Of a DNA stretch of 14,603 nucleotides, positions 1 through 7,831 are shown in pieces (within the stretch, counting starts at the first letter, position 1; the number at the start of each line of letters is the position of its first letter). The notes beneath the pieces were generated by a model. It was not told where the DNA came from and made no database searches. It worked only from the letters and a program-made list of their open reading frames with translations. The stretch is from Oscillospiraceae bacterium (lineage in GTDB: Bacteria > Bacillota > Clostridia > Oscillospirales > Oscillospiraceae), in NCBI GenBank assembly GCA_016297855.1, contig JAEDFW010000039.1, positions 1 to 14,603 on the forward strand, in the 5' to 3' direction. The position numbers and the translations under genes are program-made.

Positions 1-914
1 GCGATCTTCATCGAGTTCTGGATGTGACGGTACTGATCCTCCGGCTTCTGCGTACGCATCGCCTTGACGTCAAGACCGACCATCTCGCCGTTGGCGCCGT
101 AGTTGTGGTCGCACAGAACCTTGATCTGGTTGAATGCGCCGCGCAGCGACTCTACGCCGAAGCTCTTGTCCTGGTCATAGCGGCAGCCGTTCTGGTCGTT
201 GAGGTGCACAGAACCCAGCTTGCCGAACTTCAGCGCAAACGCCATCTCGTTCGCGGGATCGAGACCGGCAAGGATCGCGTGGGCGGATTCCAGAACCGCG
301 CCGACACGCTTCGGATCCTTGGACGCAGCGGAGACCGCCATGACGTGGCCGATGGTGCCGCAGTAGCTGCGGTCGATGGGCTCGTTGGGCTTCGACTCGA
401 TCAGAACCTTGATCTTGTCGTCATACGCGAGCATATCGTTGATCGAGTCGATCAGCTGGCCGATCTTCTCAACCGGATCCTTGGACTCGGCGCACAGTGT
501 GCCTTCACGGGCCAGCCAAAGGACGATGTTCTTGGCGCCCAGAGCGTTGGCGATATCGATCGAGCGCTTGGCTCTCCACATGGCAAATTCATAGTCTTCC
601 TTGCTGTTCGAGGTGAAGCCGCCGTCAGTCGTATGCGGGTCCATCCACAGACGGGGCGCAACGAACTCGGCCACCAGACCGTACTTGTCCAGCGTTGCCT
701 TCACGTCCTTGGCATAGTCGATGATCTGCTTTTCCGTCATGTTGTTCATGTCGGGCACAGCGTCGTCATCATGGAACTGCACGCCGGACAGGCCGATCTC
801 GGCAAACTTCTTGAACTTCTCTTCCAGGTCTACGGTGGGGCGGACGCCCGGGCCAAAAGCCTCCACGCCTTCATTGACATTCCACGGGCCTGCAGTAAAC
901 TTGAATCTCGACAT
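1..914 (-). CDS. Xylose isomerase-like TIM-barrel sugar isomerase, 3' end cut by the window edge
   Basis: This is the last visible gene of the operon. The first 304 codons are present and the stop lies beyond base 1. The start is ATG at 914, preceded by GGAGGAAAG at good spacing. The protein aligns by eye with actinobacterial-type D-xylose isomerase: FHDDD at residues 47-51 (catalytic His48 and Asp51), IESKPNEP at 172-179 (Glu173 ligand, Lys175), LESAH at 208-212 (Glu209 and His212), YDQD at 246-249, and LDVK at 281-284 (Asp282). The oddity is HLNDQNG at 237-243. The metal ligand Asp of xylose isomerase (Asp245 in Streptomyces numbering) appears as His237, and the following Gly is Asp240. A His near this barrel strand is what L-rhamnose isomerase and tagatose-epimerase relatives use. 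It is therefore probably a metal-dependent aldose-ketose isomerase of altered specificity rather than ordinary XylA. Isomerase family confidence is high; substrate is unknown. Confidence 0.85.
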   Translation of the reverse strand, partial: MSRFKFTAGPWNVNEGVEAFGPGVRPTVDLEEKFKKFAEIGLSGVQFHDDDAVPDMNNMTEKQIIDYAKDVKATLDKYGLVAEFVAPRLWMDPHTTDGGFTSNSKEDYEFAMWRAKRSIDIANALGAKNIVLWLAREGTLCAESKDPVEKIGQLIDSINDMLAYDDKIKVLIESKPNEPIDRSYCGTIGHVMAVSAASKDPKRVGAVLESAHAILAGLDPANEMAFALKFGKLGSVHLNDQNGCRYDQDKSFGVESLRGAFNQIKVLCDHNYGANGEMVGLDVKAMRTQKPEDQYRHIQNSMKI

Positions 915-937
915 AATTCTTTCCTCCATTTTATATA

Positions 938-1888
938 TTATATATTGTTATACAGCCCCTCAAGGGTCTGCAAATTCTGAATGGTGTGGGACAGTGGCAT
1001 CCATTCGCTGCCCTGACCCAAAATCGCACGGCTAAATGTCTCAGCTTCCAGCTGATATGGGTTGGCGTTGCTTGCTTGAATGACCTCTGTCTTTCCTTCC
1101 ACAGTCAGGTACATACTTCCGCCAGTTCCTTCAAACAGGTTCGGGATCATCAATGTCCCTTTTTCACCGGCCAACATGACCCGCTGTTCAGTTGCTGCGT
1201 CGAACCAGCACTGCAACGAGCCTACGACGCCGTTATCGTATCGCAGCCACGCTGCAGCATTCCAGTCAACACCGTTTTTCATCCGCTTAACGGTGCTGCA
1301 GTCTGCCAGTTTTGCTCCCTGCCGGGACATCACTGCGTTCATGCAGTCGACCACATAGCAGCCCACGTCGTATATGCTGCCGCCGCCGAGCGCAGGGTCC
1401 TCTCTTGCAGGGCTGGGCCAGTTAAGCGTGTACCCGTGGCAGCCATACATCGCCACAATCGGGCCGAGCACACCGGCATCGACAATCTGCATCATCCTGC
1501 TGAACAGCGCGCCGCAGCGATACATGAACGCCTCTCTGAGCAGAACGCCGTTTTCTTCGGCTGCGCGGATCATACGCTCGCCTGCTGCAGCAGTGCAGGC
1601 CATCGGCTTTTCGCACAAAACGTGTTTACCATGGCGCATGGCCTCAATGCTCCAGCGCTCATGCAGTGCATTGGGCACGGGCACATACACGGCATCAACA
1701 TCGGGATCGCGCAGCAGAGCTTCGTAACTGTCGTAATGCTTTGCGTGCGGCGCAATACTGGCCGGCACGGCAGTTCTTGACGCCACCGCTGTCACCTGAC
1801 ACAGATCTGAGGCTTCCATGGCCGGGATCATAAAGTCGCGGGCAATCATAGCGTTGCCCAGAACACCCCAGCGAACGATGTCGCTCAT
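938..1888 (-). CDS. Gfo/Idh/MocA family NAD(P)-dependent oxidoreductase (first of two)
   Basis: A 316-residue cytoplasmic dehydrogenase of the usual length for this family, which oxidises a sugar or cyclitol hydroxyl or reduces the ketone. The N-terminal Rossmann fold starts with WGVLGNAMIA at residues 7-16, matching the family pattern WGxLGxAxIA. CEKPMA at 92-97 supplies the conserved EKP lysine (Lys94). GGGSIYDVGCYVVD at 168-181 carries the catalytic-site Asp174 and Tyr178 of the C-terminal beta-sheet domain. It looks closest to the xylose/glucose dehydrogenase-type branch, which is a judgement by eye. The ATG at 1888 has AGGAAAGGGTG upstream. The gene follows the creatininase-like gene by 15 bp and precedes the isomerase by 23 bp, so it belongs to the same transcript. 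Its partner at 2718-3848 is divergent in sequence, so the two probably act on different steps. Confidence 0.9.
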   Translation of the reverse strand: MSDIVRWGVLGNAMIARDFMIPAMEASDLCQVTAVASRTAVPASIAPHAKHYDSYEALLRDPDVDAVYVPVPNALHERWSIEAMRHGKHVLCEKPMACTAAAGERMIRAAEENGVLLREAFMYRCGALFSRMMQIVDAGVLGPIVAMYGCHGYTLNWPSPAREDPALGGGSIYDVGCYVVDCMNAVMSRQGAKLADCSTVKRMKNGVDWNAAAWLRYDNGVVGSLQCWFDAATEQRVMLAGEKGTLMIPNLFEGTGGSMYLTVEGKTEVIQASNANPYQLEAETFSRAILGQGSEWMPLSHTIQNLQTLEGLYNNI

Positions 1889-1903
1889 GTTGACACCCTT
1901 TCC

Positions 1904-2704
1904 TCAGAGTTTTTTGTATGTTTCCTCTACCAAAGCACAAAGGTGCTCAATACCGGCTTGCACATATTTCTTTCCCAGTTCATACGTCGCGTCACGCGGA
2001 TCATGAACAACGCAGTCATCTTTCGAACGCTCGCATCGGAATACGAAGTCATCCGCAATGCCGTAGTCAGTATACTTGAGTCCCTCACTGCGCGGCGGCA
2101 GCGCAGAAAGATCGACATGCTCACCCTCGAGATAGCACATGGTTGCCGTTTCGACCAGCGTACCATGGCCGTAATCAGGCTCAGGCTCTCCGTCAGGACA
2201 GATATCCGGCATCTGCACAATCACACGGCTCGGCGTCTCATTGGAAAACTCTGTCGCCAGCCGTTCGAGCGAACTCCTCTGTCCCCACGCGCCGTGGCCA
2301 TTGACGATTACGATCAGCTTATAGCCCTGCTGCACCAGCAGCCGAAGATGCTCACGTACCATGAGCGCAAAAATCTCCTCGCGCGCATAGAAGCTCTTCA
2401 TGCAGTTTTTCGGCACGTCCATGCCGAGCACATACATATCCTCCGGATGTTCAAATCCCTTGGCTGCAAGAATATCCGCGGGGCGTTCGCGCTCGGTGCC
2501 GAAAAAGAGTGTCGGCATGACCACGCCGCCGGTACGCTGTGCAGCTGCGCGTGCAACCTCCTGTGCCATCAAAGGATCCGTACCATAGGGCATGGCAGGG
2601 CCGTGCCATTCGAGCGGACCAATCGGCAGGTAAACAATCGAACAGCGTTCGCGCTCAGCCACAATCTCCTGCGGACGCAGAAACTCCATTTGAACCGTTC
2701 GCAT
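1904..2704 (-). CDS. Creatininase-family (creatinine amidohydrolase) metal-dependent hydrolase
   Basis: A 266-residue protein of normal family length, predicted to be a cytoplasmic metal-dependent amidohydrolase acting on a cyclic or linear amide. LPIGPLEWHGPAMPYGTD at residues 26-43 is the family's N-terminal metal motif (Glu32, His34, Asp43). VNGHGAWG at 134-141 gives His137, and GHGTLVETATM at 179-189 provides His180 and Glu185 in the place of the common HAGxxET motif. Typical creatininase has Glu two residues after the His of the NGH motif; here that position is Ala139. Members of this family also act on formamides and lactams and in cofactor pathways, so true creatinine hydrolysis is not implied. 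The gene sits between two Gfo/Idh/MocA genes, with a 13-bp gap from the upstream gene and 15 bp before the next. A role in removing an amide from an amino-sugar intermediate is inference. Confidence 0.88.
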   Translation of the reverse strand: MRTVQMEFLRPQEIVAERERCSIVYLPIGPLEWHGPAMPYGTDPLMAQEVARAAAQRTGGVVMPTLFFGTERERPADILAAKGFEHPEDMYVLGMDVPKNCMKSFYAREEIFALMVREHLRLLVQQGYKLIVIVNGHGAWGQRSSLERLATEFSNETPSRVIVQMPDICPDGEPEPDYGHGTLVETATMCYLEGEHVDLSALPPRSEGLKYTDYGIADDFVFRCERSKDDCVVHDPRDATYELGKKYVQAGIEHLCALVEETYKKL

Positions 2705-2717
2705 GGCACTTTCCTCC

Positions 2718-3848
2718 TTACATCAGCGCGCTTTCTTCCTTGCGCGTCCAGCCGCCGTCGCCCATGTAGCCTGCGGGCAGCGCAGCCGGAGTCTCAAACG
2801 TGGACTCCATGTTGTAGATCTTGCCGGTCTCGGCGCTCGTCATAATGCCGTGCATCAGCTCAAAGACGTGATAGGCCATCTCCTTGCTGGCGCGGTGGTT
2901 ACGTCCGGCCACGATCGACCATGCCATCTCTGCCGCACCCAGACCGCGCGAATTCTCGCAGTAGCCGTGCGTCAGCGGGAACGCGATCTTCTCGCCAAGC
3001 GTCTTCTGCAGATACACCGTGCCGCCAAATTCATTCGGATTGCCCATGTAGACGATGCCTTCGGTGCCGTAGATCTCCAGACCATATGTCTCGTCGAGAA
3101 TACAGTCGGAATTCATGTGCAGCGTACCCAGCACGCCGGAATCATACTGCATGCTTGCGGCGATCACGTTCGGCACCTCGATGGTGTACTTCTCGCCGTA
3201 ACCCGGCGCGCCGATGCGCGTGTTCACACGCTCCGGCTCATGGATGTTGGTAAATGCCGTCACAGCCTTTACAGGGCCGAGGATGGCGGCCAGCGCCGTC
3301 AGGTAATAACCGCCCATGTCGAAGCCGATGCCTGCGCCTTTGCGCACCAGATGCGTCAAAAACTCTCCGTAGATGGCATAGTTGCGGCTGATAGACGCGC
3401 GGCAGGAAATCGGCGTACCGATCAGGCCGGAATCGACAATGTACTTGGCCGTCTGCACACTGGCGCCGAGGAACGTATCGGGCGCCACGCCCAGATGCAG
3501 GCCCTTCTCATTAGCCAGCTCCACCAGTTCTTTGCCCTGCCACAGTTCGACCGCGATCATCTTCTCGGAGAACACGTGCTTGCCAGCAAGCAGGCACTGC
3601 TTGATGATGGGATAGTGGGCCGCCGGTGTGGTCAGGTTGATAACCATCGTGATCTCCGGGTCTGCGCAGATCTCGTCGAGCGTCATGGCCTTGATGCCGA
3701 ACTTCTCGGCACTTGCCTGCATGCGATCGACCATCAGGTCGCTGCACGCAACCAGCTCCAGAATCTGGAACTTGCCGGACGTGATGTTCGTCATGTAAAT
3801 ATCACTGATGCTGCCGCAGCCAACGATAGCGACTTTTACTTTCTGCAT
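2718..3848 (-). CDS. Gfo/Idh/MocA family oxidoreductase (second, EKM variant)
   Basis: A 376-residue dehydrogenase with an N-terminal Rossmann fold (KVAIVGCGSISDIY, residues 5-18, the classic GxGxxS/A loop) and a C-terminal Gfo/Idh/MocA domain. The usual EKP motif reads SEKMIAV at residues 94-100: Lys96 is kept but the proline is Met. The segment APDTFLGA (122-129) and the substrate-site motif GFDMGGYY (175-182, with Asp177 and Tyr181) are typical of sugar dehydrogenases of this superfamily. It likely oxidises a secondary hydroxyl of a sugar, aminosugar or cyclitol with NAD(P). The start ATG at 3848 follows an AGGAGGG-type site, 15 bp after the aminotransferase stop. That direct adjacency recalls kanosamine-type pairs (a Gfo/Idh/MocA dehydrogenase making a 3-keto sugar and a DegT-type aminotransferase acting on it). 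That parallel is an inference, and the substrate is unknown. Confidence 0.9.
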   Translation of the reverse strand: MQKVKVAIVGCGSISDIYMTNITSGKFQILELVACSDLMVDRMQASAEKFGIKAMTLDEICADPEITMVINLTTPAAHYPIIKQCLLAGKHVFSEKMIAVELWQGKELVELANEKGLHLGVAPDTFLGASVQTAKYIVDSGLIGTPISCRASISRNYAIYGEFLTHLVRKGAGIGFDMGGYYLTALAAILGPVKAVTAFTNIHEPERVNTRIGAPGYGEKYTIEVPNVIAASMQYDSGVLGTLHMNSDCILDETYGLEIYGTEGIVYMGNPNEFGGTVYLQKTLGEKIAFPLTHGYCENSRGLGAAEMAWSIVAGRNHRASKEMAYHVFELMHGIMTSAETGKIYNMESTFETPAALPAGYMGDGGWTRKEESALM

Positions 3849-3863
3849 GATACCCTCCTGCTG

Positions 3864-5078
3864 TTACAGCGAGGCAATGATCTCGCGGATATTCTTCGCA
3901 ACAGCCATGATTTCTTCCTCGCTGGAATTGATGTTGATGCCGGTGCCGGAGCCGAGGCCCTTATCGACAACGCCGATGGAGATGTTCACCGCGCGCTCGA
4001 GAATATCATCTGTCGCGGGCAGCATATGCTTGGCATACGTTCTGTCGCACTGATGGAACGGATGCGCGTCTGTCCAAGTCTTCTTGTCCAGAATCTGCTC
4101 CATGTTGTTGTAGACGTGCCAGCCGGAACGGGCGATCGGTGCGGTGCCGGCTTTCTCGCAGAACTTCGCGGCCATCTCCTGGGTATCAAACAGCAATGTC
4201 AGCAGCGTCGCGCACTCGCCCGGATCATTGATGCGGCGGAAGCCCAGACCGGGGATGTCCTGCAGCTGGCTCTTGAGCAGCGCCTTCTTCTCGCGCAGCG
4301 TTTCCAGAATGCCATCAAGTTTTCTGCCCTGTGCAACTGCAACGGCGCCGGACAGCTCGTTCATGCGCATGTTCATGCCGACGATCGAGCGGTTGCCGAC
4401 CTCGACGCCCATACGGCTGGGCTTGTGGCCCTGATCGTGGAAGCCGAAGCCGCGCTCGTACAGATCGTCATCCGACGTGCCGACAAAGCCGCCGTCACCG
4501 GTGGTGATGGTCTTGAACACGTTCAGAGAGTACGCACCCATCGTGCCGATGGTACCCACGCGCTTGCCCTTGTAGCTTGCGCCGACCGCCTGGCAGCAGT
4601 CTTCAATGACGTACAGGTTGTGCTTGTTTGCTATGGCCATGATCGCGTCCATGTCGCAGGGGTTGCCCAGCATATGGACCGGCATGATCGCCTTCGTCTT
4701 CGGTGTGATCAGCGCTTCGATCTTCGTGGGGTCGATGGTCAAAGACTCGTCGATCTCCGCCAGCACCGGAACGGCGTTCATCATCGCGATCGTCGAGATG
4801 GACGCGATAAAGGTATAGCCGGGAACGATGACTTCGTCGCCCATGCCGATGCCCAGCGCCGCAAGGCAGCACATGAGCGAGCCCGTGCCGGAGCTCGTAG
4901 CAAAGACGTGCTTGTGCCCCAGCCGCTCGGCCATCTCTTTTTCAAACGTTGCCACCTTCGCCTGGAAGCCGTCCACACCGGGTGTGCCGTAGCGGAACAG
5001 CGCATGTGCGTTGATGACGTCCATCAATTCCTTCTTTTCTTCTTCTCCGAATACATAAGATCCAGGTCCGCCTGCCAT
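3864..5078 (-). CDS. DegT/DnrJ/EryC1/StrS family PLP-dependent sugar aminotransferase
   Basis: A 404-residue aminotransferase of full family length. Visible motifs are SSGTGSL (62-68, PLP phosphate region), GDEVIVPGYTF (80-90), IEDCCQAVGA (158-167, with Asp160 contacting the pyridine nitrogen and Gln163), and SLNVFKTITTGDGG (184-197), where Lys189 is the expected Schiff-base lysine. NMRMNELSGAVAVAQ at 236-250 matches the usual N-Y-R-M-x-E-L segment. The active-site lysine is present, so it should transaminate a keto sugar or keto-cyclitol (or run the reverse) using an amino acid donor, rather than being a dehydratase-type homologue. The ATG at 5078 has a strong GAGGAGG site. No nucleotide-sugar synthesis genes are in the window, which argues against the common cell-wall or O-antigen role. 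Set beside an importer, it more likely deaminates an imported amino compound. That direction is inferred. Confidence 0.92.
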   Translation of the reverse strand: MAGGPGSYVFGEEEKKELMDVINAHALFRYGTPGVDGFQAKVATFEKEMAERLGHKHVFATSSGTGSLMCCLAALGIGMGDEVIVPGYTFIASISTIAMMNAVPVLAEIDESLTIDPTKIEALITPKTKAIMPVHMLGNPCDMDAIMAIANKHNLYVIEDCCQAVGASYKGKRVGTIGTMGAYSLNVFKTITTGDGGFVGTSDDDLYERGFGFHDQGHKPSRMGVEVGNRSIVGMNMRMNELSGAVAVAQGRKLDGILETLREKKALLKSQLQDIPGLGFRRINDPGECATLLTLLFDTQEMAAKFCEKAGTAPIARSGWHVYNNMEQILDKKTWTDAHPFHQCDRTYAKHMLPATDDILERAVNISIGVVDKGLGSGTGININSSEEEIMAVAKNIREIIASL

Positions 5079-5131
5079 TGTTATATCCTCCTCAAAGACT
5101 TGTTGTAATTTGTTTTGTTGATTCTTGCCGC

Positions 5132-5854
5132 TCAGGGAAGTACGCGCTCGGTCATTCTTGTTCTGTAGCCATCCAGCGCGCGGACGAAGCCCTCAGCATA
5201 CTTGCAGCCCGCCTGCATCCCGCGGAATTCCGACGTGATGCGGATGGTATCGAAGAATCGATCCAGATCCCCGTTCAAAGACGCATAGTTGTCGGCCATC
5301 CACTGCTTCTGACTTTCCATGCAGCCGAGCATCTTCATCTTCGTCTCGTAGAAATCTGTAATATCCACATAGTCCGTTGGCACGAAGCCCATCGACATCG
5401 CCGGCTCAAAATACCAGATGGAAGGAATCACGTCATAGGGTTCTTCCTCGGTCTTGAGCTTTGCAATGGGAATCATGACCGCTATGTCGTTGATAATTTT
5501 GCTGGTCAGCTCATGGTCGGGATTATAATCATGCGGGTTGTGGGTAAAGATCACGTCAGCCTTGCAGTGGCGCACCAGGTTGATGAACGCCATGCGTACC
5601 TCGAGCGTTTCATAGAACAGTTCGTCGTCATAATCCAGACAGATGTACTCCGCGCCGATGATCGCAGCGGAGTTGGCCGCCTCCTGCTTGCGCACGCGGG
5701 CAATCTCCTCCTTGCTGAGCGTTGCTGAACCGATATTGCCGTTTGTTGCCGTTGCGATGAATACCTTGTGTCCCTGCGACGCATATTTTGCAAGAGTCCC
5801 TGCGCACATGGTCTCGACATCGTCGGGATGCGCGCCCACCGCGAGAATGTTCAT
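5132..5854 (-). CDS. PIG-L (LmbE-like) family zinc-dependent N-deacetylase
   Basis: A 240-residue protein with the two defining zinc motifs of the PIG-L family: AHPDDVE at residues 8-14 (His9, catalytic Asp11, Asp12) and HNPHDYNPDH at 105-114, in which His114 completes the metal triad. There is no signal peptide or membrane segment, so it acts in the cytoplasm. Known members remove acyl groups from N-acetylglucosaminyl substrates such as mycothiol or bacillithiol precursors, GlcNAc-PI and chitooligosaccharides. Here the gene lies directly downstream of the permease genes (17-bp gap) and upstream of the aminotransferase (53-bp gap). This suggests it processes the imported compound early, freeing an amine for the aminotransferase. 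The start ATG at 5854 has AAAGGAAG upstream. A thiol-cofactor role is possible but nothing else nearby supports it. Confidence 0.92.
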   Translation of the reverse strand: MNILAVGAHPDDVETMCAGTLAKYASQGHKVFIATATNGNIGSATLSKEEIARVRKQEAANSAAIIGAEYICLDYDDELFYETLEVRMAFINLVRHCKADVIFTHNPHDYNPDHELTSKIINDIAVMIPIAKLKTEEEPYDVIPSIWYFEPAMSMGFVPTDYVDITDFYETKMKMLGCMESQKQWMADNYASLNGDLDRFFDTIRITSEFRGMQAGCKYAEGFVRALDGYRTRMTERVLP

Positions 5855-5871
5855 AATATCTTCCTTTCCAC

Positions 5872-6819
5872 TTAAATCTTCTCGTGTCTGCGTTCCATAT
5901 ATTTGTCACTAACAATAACCGCCAAAAGAATCAGGCCCTTGACAAAGGGCTGCAGCGGCGCCGGGATGGAGAACATGGTCATGGAGTTGTAGATAATCTT
6001 CAGAAGCACCACGCCCCAAACCGTCTTTATTGCACCGCCTCTGCCGCCGGCCATAGAGGTGCCACCCACAATGACCATAGGAATCACTTCCATCGGCCCC
6101 TGCAGCGCCAGATTGCCGGAAGCAGAGAACTGACGCGTCATCATGACAACGCCGCCAATGGCTGCGTACAGTCCCTGAAAAATATAGGCGCTCCACAGAT
6201 AGTTCCGGGACTTCAGGCCCAGATTGTCCGCAACATTGATGTTGCCGCCAACCAGATACAGGTTTCTGCCGAATTGGGTCTTGCGCAGAAACAGCTCGGT
6301 TAGAACCGCCAGCAACAGGAAGAAAAAGAACACAATGGGAAAAATGTTGAACAGCTTAATGTTGTTGATGGCCTGCAGGACCGGATGCGGTACAGAAACC
6401 GGGGTCTGATTGGTGATCGTCAGTGCAATACCTTTGTAGGCCAACTGCATGGTCATGGAAACAATGAACGGAGACAGACGGAACGTCGCCACAAAAAAGC
6501 CGGTGACTGCGCCGCAGGCACAGCCCACTGCAAGCGCCGCGATCAGAGCCAGCACGAAGTTGATCTGTGCCTGCAGCATCATCATGAAAACGCAGGCAGA
6601 CAGGGCGATAACAGAGCCGAACGAAATATCCAGCTGTCCAACCAGCAGAATAAAGGTGAATCCGAGCGCCACAATACCATAGCCGGAAATGGAATCGACG
6701 ATGGTAAAAATATTGTAGGGCGTAAAGAAATTCTTGTTGACCAGCGACATGACCACGAAGATCACCGCGGCCAGAAGGGGGATCCGATAGTTATTGAATG
6801 CCTTTTTTACCAATGTCAT
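5872..6819 (-). CDS. Ribose-type sugar ABC transporter permease (RbsC family, second permease)
   Basis: An integral membrane permease of the BPD_transp_2 family, about 315 residues with eight or more hydrophobic segments. The family signature LLVGQLDISFG lies near residues 58-68 (compare GGIDLS) and the cytoplasmic-loop motif GGTSMAGGRGG near 252-262. A GTG at 6828 overlaps the stop of the preceding permease gene, but that codon is part of the likely ribosome binding site AGAGGTG. The ATG at 6819, six bases after it, is the better start and is used here. It should pair with the permease encoded just upstream as a heterodimeric channel, powered by the ATPase at 7832-9310 and fed by the lipoprotein at 9399-10409. 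Substrate is inferred to be a monosaccharide-sized polyol or amino sugar; the family alone does not decide it. Confidence 0.93.
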   Translation of the reverse strand: MTLVKKAFNNYRIPLLAAVIFVVMSLVNKNFFTPYNIFTIVDSISGYGIVALGFTFILLVGQLDISFGSVIALSACVFMMMLQAQINFVLALIAALAVGCACGAVTGFFVATFRLSPFIVSMTMQLAYKGIALTITNQTPVSVPHPVLQAINNIKLFNIFPIVFFFFLLLAVLTELFLRKTQFGRNLYLVGGNINVADNLGLKSRNYLWSAYIFQGLYAAIGGVVMMTRQFSASGNLALQGPMEVIPMVIVGGTSMAGGRGGAIKTVWGVVLLKIIYNSMTMFSIPAPLQPFVKGLILLAVIVSDKYMERRHEKI

Positions 6820-6824
6820 ACCGA

Positions 6825-7808
6825 TCACCTCTTCTTCAGATTGTCCAGATTGATCGCCAGTAGCAAAATCAGGCCCTGAACGATATACTGCACTGCAGTA
6901 CTCAGACCGAGCAGCTGCAAGATGTTGGAGATCAGGCCAAAGGTAATGGTACCGATGAACACCTGCACCATACCGCCGTGGCCGCCGTACAGCGCGTTGC
7001 CGCCGATGATGGAGCAGACCGCACCGTTGAAGTCGCCGCCGACACCTGCGCCGTCAGATGCACTGGTAAATCTTGCCGCATAAATGATTGCCGCAATGCC
7101 GCAGCAAAAGCCCGCCACAACATAAGCAATGACCTTGACGCTATTGACATCCACACCGGACAGGAACGCCGATTTTTTATTTGCGCCTGTCAGCAGCATC
7201 TTTCTGCCAAAGGTCGTCTTTTTGATCACAATCTGCAGGATCACCATCACGCAGATCCAGATCAGCGCGCAGATTGGGAAACCCAGAACATCGCCCTGAC
7301 CAATCGATTTGAACCAGTCCAGTTCTCTGGGAACATCGATACGGATAATCTCACTGCCGCCGCAATACCATTTTGCAAGCGCCTGTGCCATCATGCCGGT
7401 CGCCAACGTGATCATAAAGCCTTCGCCGGAACCGCCGCGGGTCAGCTTCATCAGAAGGCCGTTGACCAGACCCATCGCCAGACCTGCGCACAGAGCGACC
7501 AGAATGCCGATGACGGCATTGCCGGTGGATTTTTCCATGCTGATACACAGCACCGCGCACAGCGCCATATTATGGCCGATGGAAAGATCAAAGCCGCCGA
7601 CGAGCAAGGTCATGGTGCAGGCCACTGCCAACATACCATTTACGGTGCTGCGCCGAAGCACGTTGAACAGGTTATCGGTACTGAAAAAATTCTGGGATGT
7701 CAGCGCGCCGACTATGATCAGCACGAACATCAGAAGAAGGTTTGTATTATTTCTGACCCAGTCGCCCACCGATCGGGCGTCCGGGCGTTTTATGGCTGTT
7801 TGATTCAT
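6825..7808 (-). CDS. Ribose-type sugar ABC transporter permease (RbsC family, first permease)
   Basis: An integral membrane permease of the BPD_transp_2 family, about 327 residues from the ATG at 7808. The family motif LLVGGFDLSIG lies near residues 68-78 and a GGN-type loop, IIGGNALYGGHGG, near 267-279. A TTG at 7835 in the same frame would extend it by nine residues and overlap the ATPase stop, but the ATG at 7808 has GGAGAGGAGTG just upstream and is preferred. That leaves a 23-bp gap after the ATPase gene. The 3' end reaches into the start region of the second permease, and their tight spacing suggests translational coupling. Two distinct permease genes, rather than one RbsC homodimer gene, are a common variant in importers of the carbohydrate uptake transporter-2 class. 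Confidence 0.93.
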   Translation of the reverse strand: MNQTAIKRPDARSVGDWVRNNTNLLLMFVLIIVGALTSQNFFSTDNLFNVLRRSTVNGMLAVACTMTLLVGGFDLSIGHNMALCAVLCISMEKSTGNAVIGILVALCAGLAMGLVNGLLMKLTRGGSGEGFMITLATGMMAQALAKWYCGGSEIIRIDVPRELDWFKSIGQGDVLGFPICALIWICVMVILQIVIKKTTFGRKMLLTGANKKSAFLSGVDVNSVKVIAYVVAGFCCGIAAIIYAARFTSASDGAGVGGDFNGAVCSIIGGNALYGGHGGMVQVFIGTITFGLISNILQLLGLSTAVQYIVQGLILLLAINLDNLKKR

Positions 7809-7831
7809 ACGCACTCCTCTCCGCCACCCGG

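Noticed and set aside
24..980. A 318-codon plus-strand open frame at the left edge
   Set aside because: It is antisense to the xylose isomerase-like gene, which carries a full set of family motifs and a proper ribosome binding site.
2703..5108. An 801-codon open frame on the plus strand opposite the aminotransferase and an oxidoreductase
   Set aside because: It lies wholly antisense to two genes with clear motifs, its translation is rich in His, Arg and Asp with no recognisable domain, and it is explained by third-position GC bias on the coding strand.
6819..6828. GTG start for the second permease, overlapping the upstream stop codon
   Set aside because: The GTG is part of the likely ribosome binding site AGAGGTG, and the ATG nine bases on has the correct spacing.
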